From assembly GCF_016919245.1 (NCBI RefSeq), contig NZ_JAFEJA010000002.1, forward strand, positions 312,501-376,500: DNA of 64,000 bases. The letters run 5' to 3'. Shown here piece after piece: positions 20,254 through 28,113 of this stretch. A program made the translations under genes and the position numbers. This DNA comes from Streptomyces zhihengii. Lineage in GTDB: Bacteria > Actinomycetota > Actinomycetes > Streptomycetales > Streptomycetaceae. The notes under the pieces are model-generated. The model made no database searches and had not been told where the DNA came from. It saw only the letters and a program-made list of their open reading frames with translations. Position 1 is the stretch's first letter. Every line of letters starts with the position of its first letter.

Positions 20254-22050
20254 TCACTCCTGCGGCGCGCGGCCCTTCTGCCCCACGGTCATGATCGCCT
20301 TCAGGATGACCGCCTCGATCTCCGCTGGGTCGCTGACCTGGTAGCCCGTGCCGCCCGTGGCCTCGGCGATCTCCACGAGTTCGTCGAGGTCGGCGTCGGG
20401 CCCGATGGCGATCGCGATCAGGGGCACCGGGGTGCCGGGGTCGCTCAGCTTCCTCAGCTCCGCGATCAGGGCGCTGCGGGTGATGCTGAACCGGTCCTGG
20501 TTGGAACCGTCCGTGAGCACGACCAGCGCGTTGAACTTGTCCTTCACGAAGGTGTCCTGTGCCTTGCGGTACACCGCCAGCGTGGTGTCGTACAGCCCGG
20601 TGGCCCCGTTGGGCACCGCCGACAGCCCGTCGAACGCCTCGGTGAGCCGGGCGCGCTGGGTGCCCGCCCGGCCGGCCGGGCCCAGCGGGTCGGTCGGCAC
20701 CAGTTCGCGGTAGTCCCGCGTGCCGTCGAGACCGGTGGCGAACTCCCACAGGCCGATCTCGTCCTCCGGCGTGAAGCCCGCCAGCGCCTGCTTCAGGGTC
20801 GCCCGGGTGACGTCGAGCCTGGAGCTCATGCCCCGGCCGGGCACGGGGGTCTGCATGGAGCCGGAGACGTCGACGACGGTGGTGAGCCGGGCGCTCTGCA
20901 CCGTGATCGTCCACATGCCGAGGGTCTGCTGGAGCATGTCCGACGGCAGCGCGGCCGTCGCGGCGTCCTCGCCGGTGAAGGGCTGCGGCTCCCGGCCCCC
21001 GGCGGCCCGGACCAGCGACTCGGGGACCTCCTCGCCCGGGGTCCGGAAGCCGGCGGCGGTCAGGGCCCGGCGGGAGGCGGGCTCCGCCAGCAGGGCCATG
21101 AAGCGGGTGGCAGCCCGGCTCTCGTCCGTGCTGAGCGCGGTCTCGTCGACGAGCTGGTACGGGTAGTCGAGCGCCGGGGACCCGTCGGAGGGGTAGAAGA
21201 GCCGCAGGTCCGGTATGCCCTCGCCGGTGGCCCTGTTGTACGCGTGGGCGGCCTGCTCCGACAGGAAGACGGCCTGGTTGCGGTCCGGGTCGCCGGCCGC
21301 CTCCCCTGACTCGGCGCGCGCCAGCGTGGCGGCCGCCGCGGCGTCGGTGTCCGACACCCGCTGCGACAGCGCCTTGGCGGCGGCCGCCACCGTGGTGTCC
21401 GAGGCGCCGGACGACCCCTGCGCGGACCGGGCCACGCTGGTCAGGGCGAGCAGCCCGGTGGCGCTGCGCGCCGGATCGCCGGAGCCGAGGCGCAGCCGCT
21501 CGGACGAGGTCGCGGCGGAGGTGAGCCGCGCCCAGGTCCAGGTCTTCGCCGGCCAGCCGAGCTCGGTTCCGGCCGAGGCGACGGAGGCGACGGTGACGGG
21601 TGAGGCGGCGACGTTGCCGGCGGCGGTGAGCGGCACGCCGTCGCCGGTGGCCTGCACGCGGTCGGCCCAGACCGCGGAGTCCGGCAGCCACACCTCGTAG
21701 TCCGGGCTGTTGGACCCGGTGGCGAGCAGCTCCGCCACCTCGTGGTTCTGCCGGGCCACGACGCGGACGTCCATGCACTGCCCGTCGGAGCGGAGCCCCT
21801 CCTCGCGGGCCCGGTCCGCCGCCGCGCGCACCACCGGGGCGATGTCGGGCGAGGCGGCCAGGTCGATGCGCACCGCGTCGTCGGCGCAGGAGTCCGCGAA
21901 GGAGAAGAGGCCCGTCTGCACGGCCGCACCGGTGCCCGCCGCGACCGCGAGCACCAGCGAGCAGGCGATGGCCACCGTCCGCCGCCGCACCCGTGGGCGG
22001 GACCTGCCGTCGTCCGCCGTATCCGCGTCGGGCAAGCTGTGACGTCCCAT
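20254..22050 (-). CDS. Exported solute-binding / von Willebrand factor A domain protein
   Basis: A 598-residue protein. A basic stretch (RSRPRVRRRT) precedes one hydrophobic helix (about residues 25-47), so the rest is probably outside the cell and membrane-tethered or secreted. An N-terminal extracellular solute-binding-like region (about 50-360) is followed by a VWA domain (about 385-590) with the MIDAS start DVSGSM and later conserved TDGS. Such fusions occur in Streptomyces, but their ligand is unknown. The start is ATG at 22050 because AAGGAGGT (complement of 22061-22068) precedes it by 10 nt. The stop lies 27 bp from the stop of the convergent ligase gene. Confidence 0.85.
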   Translation of the reverse strand: MGRHSLPDADTADDGRSRPRVRRRTVAIACSLVLAVAAGTGAAVQTGLFSFADSCADDAVRIDLAASPDIAPVVRAAADRAREEGLRSDGQCMDVRVVARQNHEVAELLATGSNSPDYEVWLPDSAVWADRVQATGDGVPLTAAGNVAASPVTVASVASAGTELGWPAKTWTWARLTSAATSSERLRLGSGDPARSATGLLALTSVARSAQGSSGASDTTVAAAAKALSQRVSDTDAAAAATLARAESGEAAGDPDRNQAVFLSEQAAHAYNRATGEGIPDLRLFYPSDGSPALDYPYQLVDETALSTDESRAATRFMALLAEPASRRALTAAGFRTPGEEVPESLVRAAGGREPQPFTGEDAATAALPSDMLQQTLGMWTITVQSARLTTVVDVSGSMQTPVPGRGMSSRLDVTRATLKQALAGFTPEDEIGLWEFATGLDGTRDYRELVPTDPLGPAGRAGTQRARLTEAFDGLSAVPNGATGLYDTTLAVYRKAQDTFVKDKFNALVVLTDGSNQDRFSITRSALIAELRKLSDPGTPVPLIAIAIGPDADLDELVEIAEATGGTGYQVSDPAEIEAVILKAIMTVGQKGRAPQE

Positions 22051-22224
22051 GCGGTGGTGCACCTCCTTGTGCGATGTGCAGGGAAACCAGGAACGAGAAA
22101 GGGGACCCGCGCCGTCGCGATGACGTGAGTCCCCGGCCTGTCGCACGCGATCTTCGCACCTGTTTTCGAGACCCTAGCGGGGTGCGGACGGGGATGAGAG
22201 CCGAATACCGAAGTGGAGGCAGGT

Positions 22225-23025
22225 GTGCAGGCAGAGGCCGGCGGAGTGGCTGAATCTCTTCCCCAGGAGGGGCCCTCGCGAAGGATCCTGCGGTCCGAGA
22301 CGGTGCTCGTCCTGGCGCTGTCCCTCGGGGCGAGCGCCCTGTCGGCGCTGATCAGTTTCATCGGATCGGTGACGAAACCGGGTGGTCTGGCGGACCAGGC
22401 GGCCACGCTCAACGGCTCGCACGCGCCGGGGCGGCCATGGCTCGATCTCGCCTGGCAGCTCTTCGGGATCGCCAGCGCGCTCGTGCCCGTGGCGCTCGTC
22501 GCCCATCTGCTGATCAGGGAGCGCGCGGGGCTCGGCACGATCGGCTTCGACCTGCGCCGCCCGTGGTCGGACCTCGGGCGCGGCACGCTGGTCGCCGCCG
22601 GGATCGGCAGCGCGGGGCTCGCCTTCTACCTCGTGGTCCGGGCGGCGGGGTTCAACCTCACCGTCGTCCCGGAGAACCTGCCGGACGTGTGGTGGAAGTA
22701 CCCGGTGCTGATCCTCTCCGCGGTGCAGAACTCCGTGGTCGAGGAGGTGATCGTGGTCGGCTACCTGCTGCGCAGGCTGGACCAGCTCGGCTGGTCGCCG
22801 ACGGCCTCGCTCGCCGCCAGCTCGGTGCTGCGCGGTGCCTACCACCTCTACCAGGGCATCGGCGGGTTCCTCGGGAACATGGTGATGGGCGTCGTCTTCG
22901 TGCTGCTCTACCGGCGCTGGGGCCGGGTCGGCCCGCTGGTCGCGGCGCACGCGCTCCTCGACATCGTGGCCTTCGTGGGCTACGGACTGCTGGCCGGGAA
23001 GGTGGGCTGGCTGCCCACGCCGTAG
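22225..23025 (+). CDS. CPBP-family intramembrane metalloprotease
   Basis: A Rce1/CPBP-type (ABI family) membrane protein of 266 residues with about seven hydrophobic segments. All three motifs are present in order: EEVIVVGYLLRR (EExxxR), RGAYHLYQG (the H motif) and HALLDIVAF (HxxxD/N). It should therefore be an active glutamic/metal intramembrane protease or a related enzyme. The substrate is unknown. GTG 22225 is preferred since GGAGG (22215-22219) lies 5 nt before it; GTG 22213 is in frame and 4 codons longer. It diverges from the VWA gene with 174 bp between the two starts. Confidence 0.87.
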   Translation: MQAEAGGVAESLPQEGPSRRILRSETVLVLALSLGASALSALISFIGSVTKPGGLADQAATLNGSHAPGRPWLDLAWQLFGIASALVPVALVAHLLIRERAGLGTIGFDLRRPWSDLGRGTLVAAGIGSAGLAFYLVVRAAGFNLTVVPENLPDVWWKYPVLILSAVQNSVVEEVIVVGYLLRRLDQLGWSPTASLAASSVLRGAYHLYQGIGGFLGNMVMGVVFVLLYRRWGRVGPLVAAHALLDIVAFVGYGLLAGKVGWLPTP

Positions 23026-23031
23026 GCGCGG

Positions 23032-23079
23032 CGCACAGCGGGGGCGTACGGGAGGTATCCCGTACGCCCCCGCTGTGCG
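23032..23079. terminator. Bidirectional terminator between CPBP and phzF-like genes
   Basis: A perfect 22-bp inverted repeat (23032-23053 with 23058-23079), GGTA loop, filling almost the whole gap between two convergent stops. Confidence 0.92.
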
Positions 23080-23080
23080 T

Positions 23081-23899
23081 TCAGGGGGCGGTCAGCAGTT
23101 CGCCGTCGATCACGGTGACGGCCCGGCCGGTCAGCAGGGTGCGGTCCCCGCGCACCGCCGTGCGCACCAGGCCGCCGCGCGCGGAGGCCTGGAAGCCGGT
23201 CAGCTCCGCGCGCCCGAGCCGGGCGGACCAGAAGGGCGCGAGCGCGGTGTGGGCGCTGCCGGTGACCGGGTCCTCGTCGATGCCGACCCGGGGGAAGAAG
23301 CAGCGCGAGACGTAGTCGTAGGGCGAGGCCGGGTCCTCGGCGCGGGCGGTGGCGATGATGCCGCGTTCGGAGTGGGCCACCAGACCCGCCGTGTCGGGCG
23401 CGAGGGCCCGGACCGTGCGCTCGTCCGCGACCTCGACCAGCAGGTCGCCGATGTGCACGCCGGTGTCGAGGGCCGACACGATCCGGGCGCCGAGGGCGCC
23501 CGCGAGCGCTTCGGGGGCTTCGACCGGGACCAGCGGCGAGGTGGGGAAGTCCAGCGTGATGCCGTCGGCGTGGGCGGTCGCGGACAGGATCCCGCAGCGC
23601 GCGGCGAACCGGACGGTGCCGCCGGCCGCGCCCGTGGTGTGCAGGACGTGGGCGGTGGCCAGGGTGGCATGGCCGCACATGTCGACCTCGGTGGCCGGGG
23701 TGAACCAGCGCAGCGCGAAGTCGGCCTCGCCGCCGGGCGGCAGCGGGTGGGCGAACGCCGTCTCCGACAGGTTCACCTCGGCGGCCACCTGCTGGAGCCA
23801 GGTGTCGTCGGGGAAGCCGGCGGAGTCGAGCAGCAGGACCCCCGCCGGGTTGCCGGCGAAGGGGCGGTCGGTGAAGGCGTCGACGATTCGGATGCGCAT
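23081..23899 (-). CDS. PhzF-family isomerase/epimerase
   Basis: A 272-residue protein of the PhzF/diaminopimelate-epimerase fold. The catalytic glutamate lies in NLSETAF (about residue 44). The second half-motif DMCGHATLATAH and the C-terminal DPVTGSAHTALAPFW are both present, so it is probably a functional isomerase. No phenazine genes are nearby, and most PhzF homologues in Streptomyces have no assigned substrate. MRIRIVDAF is the usual family start and fixes ATG at 23899. It is monocistronic, convergent with the CPBP gene and divergent from padR. Confidence 0.88.
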   Translation of the reverse strand: MRIRIVDAFTDRPFAGNPAGVLLLDSAGFPDDTWLQQVAAEVNLSETAFAHPLPPGGEADFALRWFTPATEVDMCGHATLATAHVLHTTGAAGGTVRFAARCGILSATAHADGITLDFPTSPLVPVEAPEALAGALGARIVSALDTGVHIGDLLVEVADERTVRALAPDTAGLVAHSERGIIATARAEDPASPYDYVSRCFFPRVGIDEDPVTGSAHTALAPFWSARLGRAELTGFQASARGGLVRTAVRGDRTLLTGRAVTVIDGELLTAP

Positions 23900-23993
23900 G
23901 AGCCGGACGCTAGCGGTCCGCCGAGCGGGCGGGCCAAGGCCAATCCGGGACGGATGGACCGGTCGGCGCTTGTCGTCCGATCGGTTCCGATAT

Positions 23994-24023
23994 ATCGTTG
24001 ACGCATCGCGACAGATCAACGAT
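23994..24023 (+). promoter_or_regulatory. Operator palindrome in the padR promoter
   Basis: ATCGTTGA (23994-24001) and TCAACGAT (24016-24023) form a perfect 8-bp inverted repeat, 14 bp before the padR start and just after an AT-rich TATAT. PadR proteins commonly bind ATATCGTTGA-like dyads at their own promoter, so autoregulation is likely. Confidence 0.72.
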
Positions 24024-24037
24024 GGAAGGAGTGCGCG

Positions 24038-24664
24038 ATGCGTTCACCAGGACAGGGACAGGAATTCGGCCAGGGCCGCGAATTCGGTCACGGCCGTGGC
24101 CACTGCGGTCCCGGACATCACGGCCGGGGCGAATGGGAGGGCCGCCGTGCCGCGTTCGGCCCGTTCGGACCGCCGTTCGGCGGGCCCTTCGGGGGCGGCC
24201 GCGGTCGCGGCGGAGGCCGGGGGAGGGCGCGGCGCGGCGATGTGCGGGCCTCGATCCTCGCGCTGCTGAAGGACCGGCCGATGCACGGCTACGAAATGAT
24301 CCAGGAGATCGGCGAGCGCAGCGGCGGGGCGTGGAAGCCCAGCCCCGGCTCGGTCTACCCGACCCTCCAACTGCTCGAGGACGAGGGGCTGATCGTCAGC
24401 GCCAGCGAGGGCGGCAAGAAGCTCTTCACCCTCACCGAGACGGGCCGCACCGAGGCCGAGTCCGGCCCGGAGGCCCCCTGGGAGGAGGCCGGCCGCGGCG
24501 TCGACTGGGAGACGGTCAACGAGATCCGGCAGGCGGGATTCGGGCTGATGGAGGCCTTCGGCCAGGTCTGGAAGACCGGCAGCGCCGAGCAGCGCCAGAA
24601 GGCGGTCGCCGTCATCAACGAGGCGCGCAAGAAGCTCTATCTGATCCTCGCCGACGAGGACTGA
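24038..24664 (+). CDS. PadR-family transcriptional regulator
   Basis: A 208-residue repressor. The first 65 residues are a G/H/R/F-rich low-complexity head. The winged helix (about 67-150) has the hallmark LLKDRPMHGYEMIQEI, PSPGSVYPTLQLLEDEGL and GGKKLFTLTETGR. A helical dimerisation tail follows. AAGGAG (24024-24029) precedes ATG. The head is histidine- and glycine-rich (HGRGHCGPGHHGRG), which could bind metal, but this is speculation. The operator overlaps its own promoter. No efflux pump gene, the usual target of this type, lies beside it. Confidence 0.9.
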   Translation: MRSPGQGQEFGQGREFGHGRGHCGPGHHGRGEWEGRRAAFGPFGPPFGGPFGGGRGRGGGRGRARRGDVRASILALLKDRPMHGYEMIQEIGERSGGAWKPSPGSVYPTLQLLEDEGLIVSASEGGKKLFTLTETGRTEAESGPEAPWEEAGRGVDWETVNEIRQAGFGLMEAFGQVWKTGSAEQRQKAVAVINEARKKLYLILADED

Positions 24665-24675
24665 GCCCGGTCGCC

Positions 24676-24708
24676 GGCAGGGGCCCCGCACCGCGCGGGG
24701 CCCCTGCC
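24676..24708 (+). terminator. Terminator after padR
   Basis: A perfect 14-bp inverted repeat (24676-24689 with 24695-24708) with a 5-nt loop, 12 nt after the padR stop. Confidence 0.85.
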
Positions 24709-24870
24709 GCGCCTTCGGGCCGCCCGGTGTGGGGGCGGCCACCCACGGGCACCCATCGCCCCGTCATCCGCAAGGAGGAGGAACCGGCGGCCCTGCCCAC
24801 CCTGCGTCGGATGCGCGGATGCTCCCTCGCGAGGACGCTTCGGCCCCGAACGCCTGATGGGGTGGGATAC

Positions 24871-25407
24871 GTGCACAACTCCGCCCCGCGCGTCCCGCGT
24901 CAGCCCGCTCCCGGCCACACCGGGACCGACGCCGAGCTCACCGCCGAGCTCGGCGCGGTGGTCGCCGGTGCCCGCCGCAGAGCGCTGCGCGACGGGGACC
25001 GGCAGATCGACACGGCCCATCTGCTGCACTCCCTGCTGGAGGCCGACCCCGACGTCCGGGACGCGGTCGGCGACGGACCGCAGGTGGCCCGCGTGCTCGG
25101 CTACCTGGTGCAGCGCAGCATCGGCTACGGGCTGCGCTGGCAGGGATCGGTGGAGGACTCCGGCGCACTGCGGGTGATCGGCCGGGGCGAGACCGGATGG
25201 TCGCCGTCCGCGTCCGGCGCGATGCGGGGGGCGCTGCTCAGGGCCGGGCTGCGCGGCGAACCGCGTGCCCGCTGCCTCGACCTCCTCGCCTGCGTCGTCG
25301 CGGATCCGGACAGCCGGGCGGTCGAGGTGCTGCACCGGGCGGGCATCGACACGGCCCCCCTCTTGGCCCGGATCGCGGAATCGTCTCGACATGCGTCACG
25401 GAAGTGA
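24871..25407 (+). CDS. Clp N-terminal-repeat domain protein
   Basis: A 178-residue protein containing two copies of the Clp-N helical repeat (about 20-80 and 95-170). LLHSLLEADPDV and LLACVVADPDSRAVEVLHRAGID are the characteristic helix pairs, as in the N-domain of ClpC/ClpA. There is no ATPase domain, so it may act as an adaptor or substrate-binding scaffold rather than a chaperone. The start is not certain. GTG 24871 gives VHNSAPRVP, and the frame is open upstream, including MRGCSLARTL, with an AAGGAGGAGG sequence about 90 bp upstream that has no start codon at the right distance. Confidence 0.75.
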   Translation: MHNSAPRVPRQPAPGHTGTDAELTAELGAVVAGARRRALRDGDRQIDTAHLLHSLLEADPDVRDAVGDGPQVARVLGYLVQRSIGYGLRWQGSVEDSGALRVIGRGETGWSPSASGAMRGALLRAGLRGEPRARCLDLLACVVADPDSRAVEVLHRAGIDTAPLLARIAESSRHASRK

Positions 25408-25438
25408 CGCTCCTGTCGCGCGCTGACATCATGACCCG

Positions 25439-26512
25439 ATGCACGCGTCTTCGGGAAGAAGCGCCGGACTGGGGCTCGCCCTGGTGTCCGCGCTCGCATT
25501 CGGTGGGTCGGGGGTGGCGGCCAAGCCGCTGATCGAGGCGGGCCTGGACCCGCTGCACGTGGTGTGGCTCCGGGTCGCCGGCGCCGCGCTCGTGATGCTC
25601 CCGGTGGCCTGGCGCCACCGGGACCTCGTACGCCGCAGGCCCGCGCTGCTCGCGGGCTTCGGACTGCTCGCCGTCGCCGGTGTCCAGGCGTGCTACTTCG
25701 CCGCGATCTCCCGCATCCCGGTGGGCGTCGCCCTCCTCGTCGAGTACCTGGCGCCCGCGCTCGTCCTCGGCTGGGTCCGCTTCGTGCAGCGCCGGCCGGT
25801 CACCCGCGCCGCCGCCTTCGGCGTCGTCCTCGCCGTCGCCGGACTCGCCTGCGTCGTCGAGGTCTGGGCCGGACTCCGCTTCGACGCCCTCGGGCTGGTG
25901 CTCGCGCTGGGCGCGGCGTGCTGCCAGGTGGGCTACTTCGTCCTGTCCGACCACGGCGGCGGCGGGGAGGACGCGCCCGATCCGCTGGGAGTGATCGCCT
26001 ACGGGCTCCTCGTCGGCACCGCCGTGCTCACCCTCGTGGCACGGCCCTGGTCGATGGACTGGTCGCTGCTCGCCGGCGGAGCGGGCATGGACGGCACCGA
26101 GGTGCCCGCCCTTCTGCTCATCGCCTGGATCGTGCTGATCGCCACGGTGGCGGCGTATGTCACCGGCGTGGTGTCGGTGCGCAGGCTCTCGCCGCAGGTG
26201 GCCGGTGTGGTGGCCTGTCTGGAGGCGGTCGTGGCGACCGTCCTCGCCTGGGTGCTGCTCGGCGAGCACCTCTCCGCGCCGCAGATCCTCGGCGGCGCCG
26301 TGGTGCTCGTCGGCGCGTTCATCGCCCAGTCCCAGGCGCCGAAGGCGCCCTCCGGGCCGGTCGCCGCAGGCGCCGAACAGGCGACGGGCGGCGGGATCGG
26401 CGCGCAGGTCGCGGGCGGAGGCGGGGTGGCCGCCGCGGACGGCGGCGGGGCGGCTGCGGCGGAGGGCGGCGGGGCGCCCGCGGCCGGTGGTGGCGGAGGC
26501 GTGCGGGTCTGA
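25439..26512 (+). CDS. EamA (DMT) family transporter with glycine/alanine tail
   Basis: A 357-residue drug/metabolite-superfamily exporter with two five-helix EamA halves (about 10-145 and 160-300). PVGVALLVEYLAPALVLG is typical for the RhtA-like branch that exports amino acids. The last 55 residues form a repetitive G/A-rich tail unlike the rest, probably disordered and cytoplasmic. ATG 25439 may be leaderless: CATCAT (25427-25432) ends 6 nt before it and no ribosome site is seen. It is followed by another, unrelated EamA gene, so the two exporters may have different cargo. Confidence 0.87.
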   Translation: MHASSGRSAGLGLALVSALAFGGSGVAAKPLIEAGLDPLHVVWLRVAGAALVMLPVAWRHRDLVRRRPALLAGFGLLAVAGVQACYFAAISRIPVGVALLVEYLAPALVLGWVRFVQRRPVTRAAAFGVVLAVAGLACVVEVWAGLRFDALGLVLALGAACCQVGYFVLSDHGGGGEDAPDPLGVIAYGLLVGTAVLTLVARPWSMDWSLLAGGAGMDGTEVPALLLIAWIVLIATVAAYVTGVVSVRRLSPQVAGVVACLEAVVATVLAWVLLGEHLSAPQILGGAVVLVGAFIAQSQAPKAPSGPVAAGAEQATGGGIGAQVAGGGGVAAADGGGAAAAEGGGAPAAGGGGGVRV

Positions 26513-26548
26513 CCGGTGGCGCCGGACGGGGCGGCTGCGGAGGCGTGG

Positions 26549-26620
26549 GGGTGTGCACGGTGGTGCGCGCGTGGACTGTGGACGAGGGGCTGCGGGTGTG
26601 CACGGTGGTGAGCGCGTGGA
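26549..26620 (+). repeat. 27-bp direct repeat pair
   Basis: GGGTGTGCACGGTGGTGNGC-type unit at 26549-26575 and 26594-26620, 45 bp apart in register, with one mismatch. It lies in the non-coding gap after an EamA gene and before the leader-peptide promoter. Confidence 0.75.
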
Positions 26621-26694
26621 GGGCGGCGGGTGGTGCGCCCGTCGACGGCGGTCGGTGGTGCGGGCGGGGCGGGTGCGGTGAGGCGGGGGGCGAG

Positions 26695-26724
26695 TTGTCC
26701 GCGGGCCGTCCGGCACCTTAGTGT
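26695..26724 (+). promoter_or_regulatory. Promoter of the leader-peptide/EamA transcript
   Basis: TTGTCC (26695-26700), 18 bp, TAGTGT (26719-26724). The -10 box ends 7 nt before the ATG of the small leader ORF, so the transcript would be leaderless. Confidence 0.65.
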
Positions 26725-26731
26725 GCTGCCC

Positions 26732-26767
26732 ATGCATTCGACCGTTCTGCCGCCTCCCGCCGCCTAG
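26732..26767 (+). CDS. Putative leader peptide MHSTVLPPPAA
   Basis: An 11-codon open frame (M-H-S-T-V-L-P-P-P-A-A-stop) starting just after a promoter and ending 18 bp before a stem-loop, 116 bp upstream of the EamA start. Short leaders like this usually couple ribosome movement to a downstream hairpin. Thr-Val-Leu codons and a Pro-Pro-Pro run, which stalls ribosomes without EF-P, are possible sensing elements. It is too short to have been shown as coding by composition, so this is a reasoned proposal. Confidence 0.55.
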   Translation: MHSTVLPPPAA

Positions 26768-26785
26768 CGCGGGCGGCCGTCTCCT

Positions 26786-26824
26786 GACGAAGACCGGGCT
26801 CGGGGTGTCCCCGAGCGGTTCGTC
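26786..26824 (+). terminator. Attenuator-like stem-loop after the leader peptide
   Basis: Inner perfect stem GCTCGGGG-TGT-CCCCGAGC (26798-26816), extended by GACGAA (26786-26791) with TTCGTC (26819-26824). It lies between the leader ORF and the EamA gene, where it could stop transcription or hide the ribosome site. Confidence 0.62.
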
Positions 26825-26882
26825 GCTGCCCGCGTGACGGAGCCGAGCGATCAACCCACCCGTTCTTCACCCGGAGACCTAC

Positions 26883-27866
26883 GTGTCGTACTCCTCCGCT
26901 GCCCCCGTCGGTGTGCCCGTCGGCCGCAGCCTCGTCTATCTGATCTTCGCCGGTGTCGCCTGGGGCACCGCCGGAGCGGCCGCCTCCCTCGTCTTCGCGG
27001 CGAGCGACCTCGGACCGCTCTCCCTCTCCTTCTGGCGCTGCGCGGGCGGCCTGGTGCTGCTGCTCGCCGTGCTGGGCGTCCGGGCCCGCCGCCGCAGGGC
27101 CGCCGGGACCGTCACGCCCGTGGTGCCCGAGACCCGGCGCCGGCGCCTGGTGCGCATCCTCGGCACCGGGATCGGGCTCACGGTCTTCCAGAGCGCCTAC
27201 TTCGCCGCCGTCGAGGCGACCGGGCTCGCGGTCGGCACCGTCGTCACCCTCGGCGCGGGCCCGGTGCTGATCGCCGTGGGCGCCCGTCTCACCATGGGCG
27301 AACGCCTCGGCCGCGGCGGCGTCCTCGCCGTGACCGGCGCGCTGGCGGGGCTCGCCGTGCTGGTGCTCGGCGGCGAGGGCGGCACCGTGCGGCCGCTCGG
27401 CGTCGTGCTGGCCCTGGTCTCGGCGGCCGGCTACGCGGCGATCACGCTGCTCACGCGCCGGCTCGGCAGGGACGGCCAGGGCGGCGACTCGCTGTCGACG
27501 ACGGCCTGGGCCTTCGCCATCGGGTCCGCCGGTCTGCTGCCCATGGCCCTCGCCGAAGGGCTGCTGCCGTACACCGCGGAGCCCGCGCGGGTGGTGTGGC
27601 TGATGGTGTACGTCGCCGCGGTGCCCACCGCCCTCGCCTACGCCCTCTACTTCGCGGGGGCCGCCGTCGTCCGTGCCGCGACCGTCTCCGTGATCATGCT
27701 GCTGGAGCCGGTGAGCGCGGCCGTCATCGCGGTCGGGCTGCTCGGTGAGCAGCTCACCGCCGCGACCGTCGCCGGGACGCTGCTGCTGCTGATCGCGGTG
27801 GCGGGGCTGGCCGCGGCCGAGGCGCGGGGGGTCGCGGTACGCCGCAAGGCGACGGCGACCGCCTGA
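26883..27866 (+). CDS. EamA (DMT) family transporter, RhtA-like
   Basis: A 327-residue integral membrane exporter with ten predicted helices in two EamA repeats (about 17-150 and 170-310). [15 protein letters not shown] near the N-terminus and [18 protein letters not shown] near the end are typical of the family. CGGAGA 6 nt before GTG 26883 is the ribosome site. The 5' region is unusually elaborate for such a gene, with its own promoter, an 11-codon leader ORF and a hairpin. Expression is therefore probably controlled by translation of the leader. The cargo may be an amino acid; this is inferred from leader content and family only. Confidence 0.88.
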   Translation: MSYSSAAPVGVPVGRSLVYLIFAGVAWGTAGAAASLVFAASDLGPLSLSFWRCAGGLVLLLAVLGVRARRRRAAGTVTPVVPETRRRRLVRILGTGIGLTVFQSAYFAAVEATGLAVGTVVTLGAGPVLIAVGARLTMGERLGRGGVLAVTGALAGLAVLVLGGEGGTVRPLGVVLALVSAAGYAAITLLTRRLGRDGQGGDSLSTTAWAFAIGSAGLLPMALAEGLLPYTAEPARVVWLMVYVAAVPTALAYALYFAGAAVVRAATVSVIMLLEPVSAAVIAVGLLGEQLTAATVAGTLLLLIAVAGLAAAEARGVAVRRKATATA

Positions 27867-27876
27867 CGCCAGCCGG

Positions 27877-27902
27877 GGGTGCGCGCCGTGGCGCGCACCC
27901 CC
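27877..27902 (+). terminator. Terminator after the second EamA gene
   Basis: GGGGTGCGCGCC (27877-27888) pairs with GGCGCGCACCCC (27891-27902) almost without loop, 11 nt after the stop codon. Confidence 0.75.
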
Positions 27903-28113
27903 GGCCCGTCCCGGCCCCCGGAAGGGCCGCACGGCCCTGCGGCGGCGGGCGCGGCGTCCGCATTCGGCCGGAGGTCCGGCGGCGGCGCCCGGGGCGGCGG
28001 AGCGCCGGTCCCGGGGCGGCCGGGCGCGGCTGCACCGGCCCGGCCCCGCGGGGCCGGGCCTCCCGGGCCCCGCGCGGCGCGGGAGACCGGTCAGGCGTGG
28101 CGCGGGAGGCGGG
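27903..28113. other. Gene-free GC-rich stretch
   Basis: About 210 bp between two convergent genes, very rich in G and C with many short CCGG/GGCC runs. I see no gene, promoter or clear repeat. Confidence 0.4.

Noticed and set aside
23081..23899. Phenazine biosynthesis cluster because of PhzF
   Set aside because: No other phz gene in the window; PhzF homologues occur singly in many genomes.
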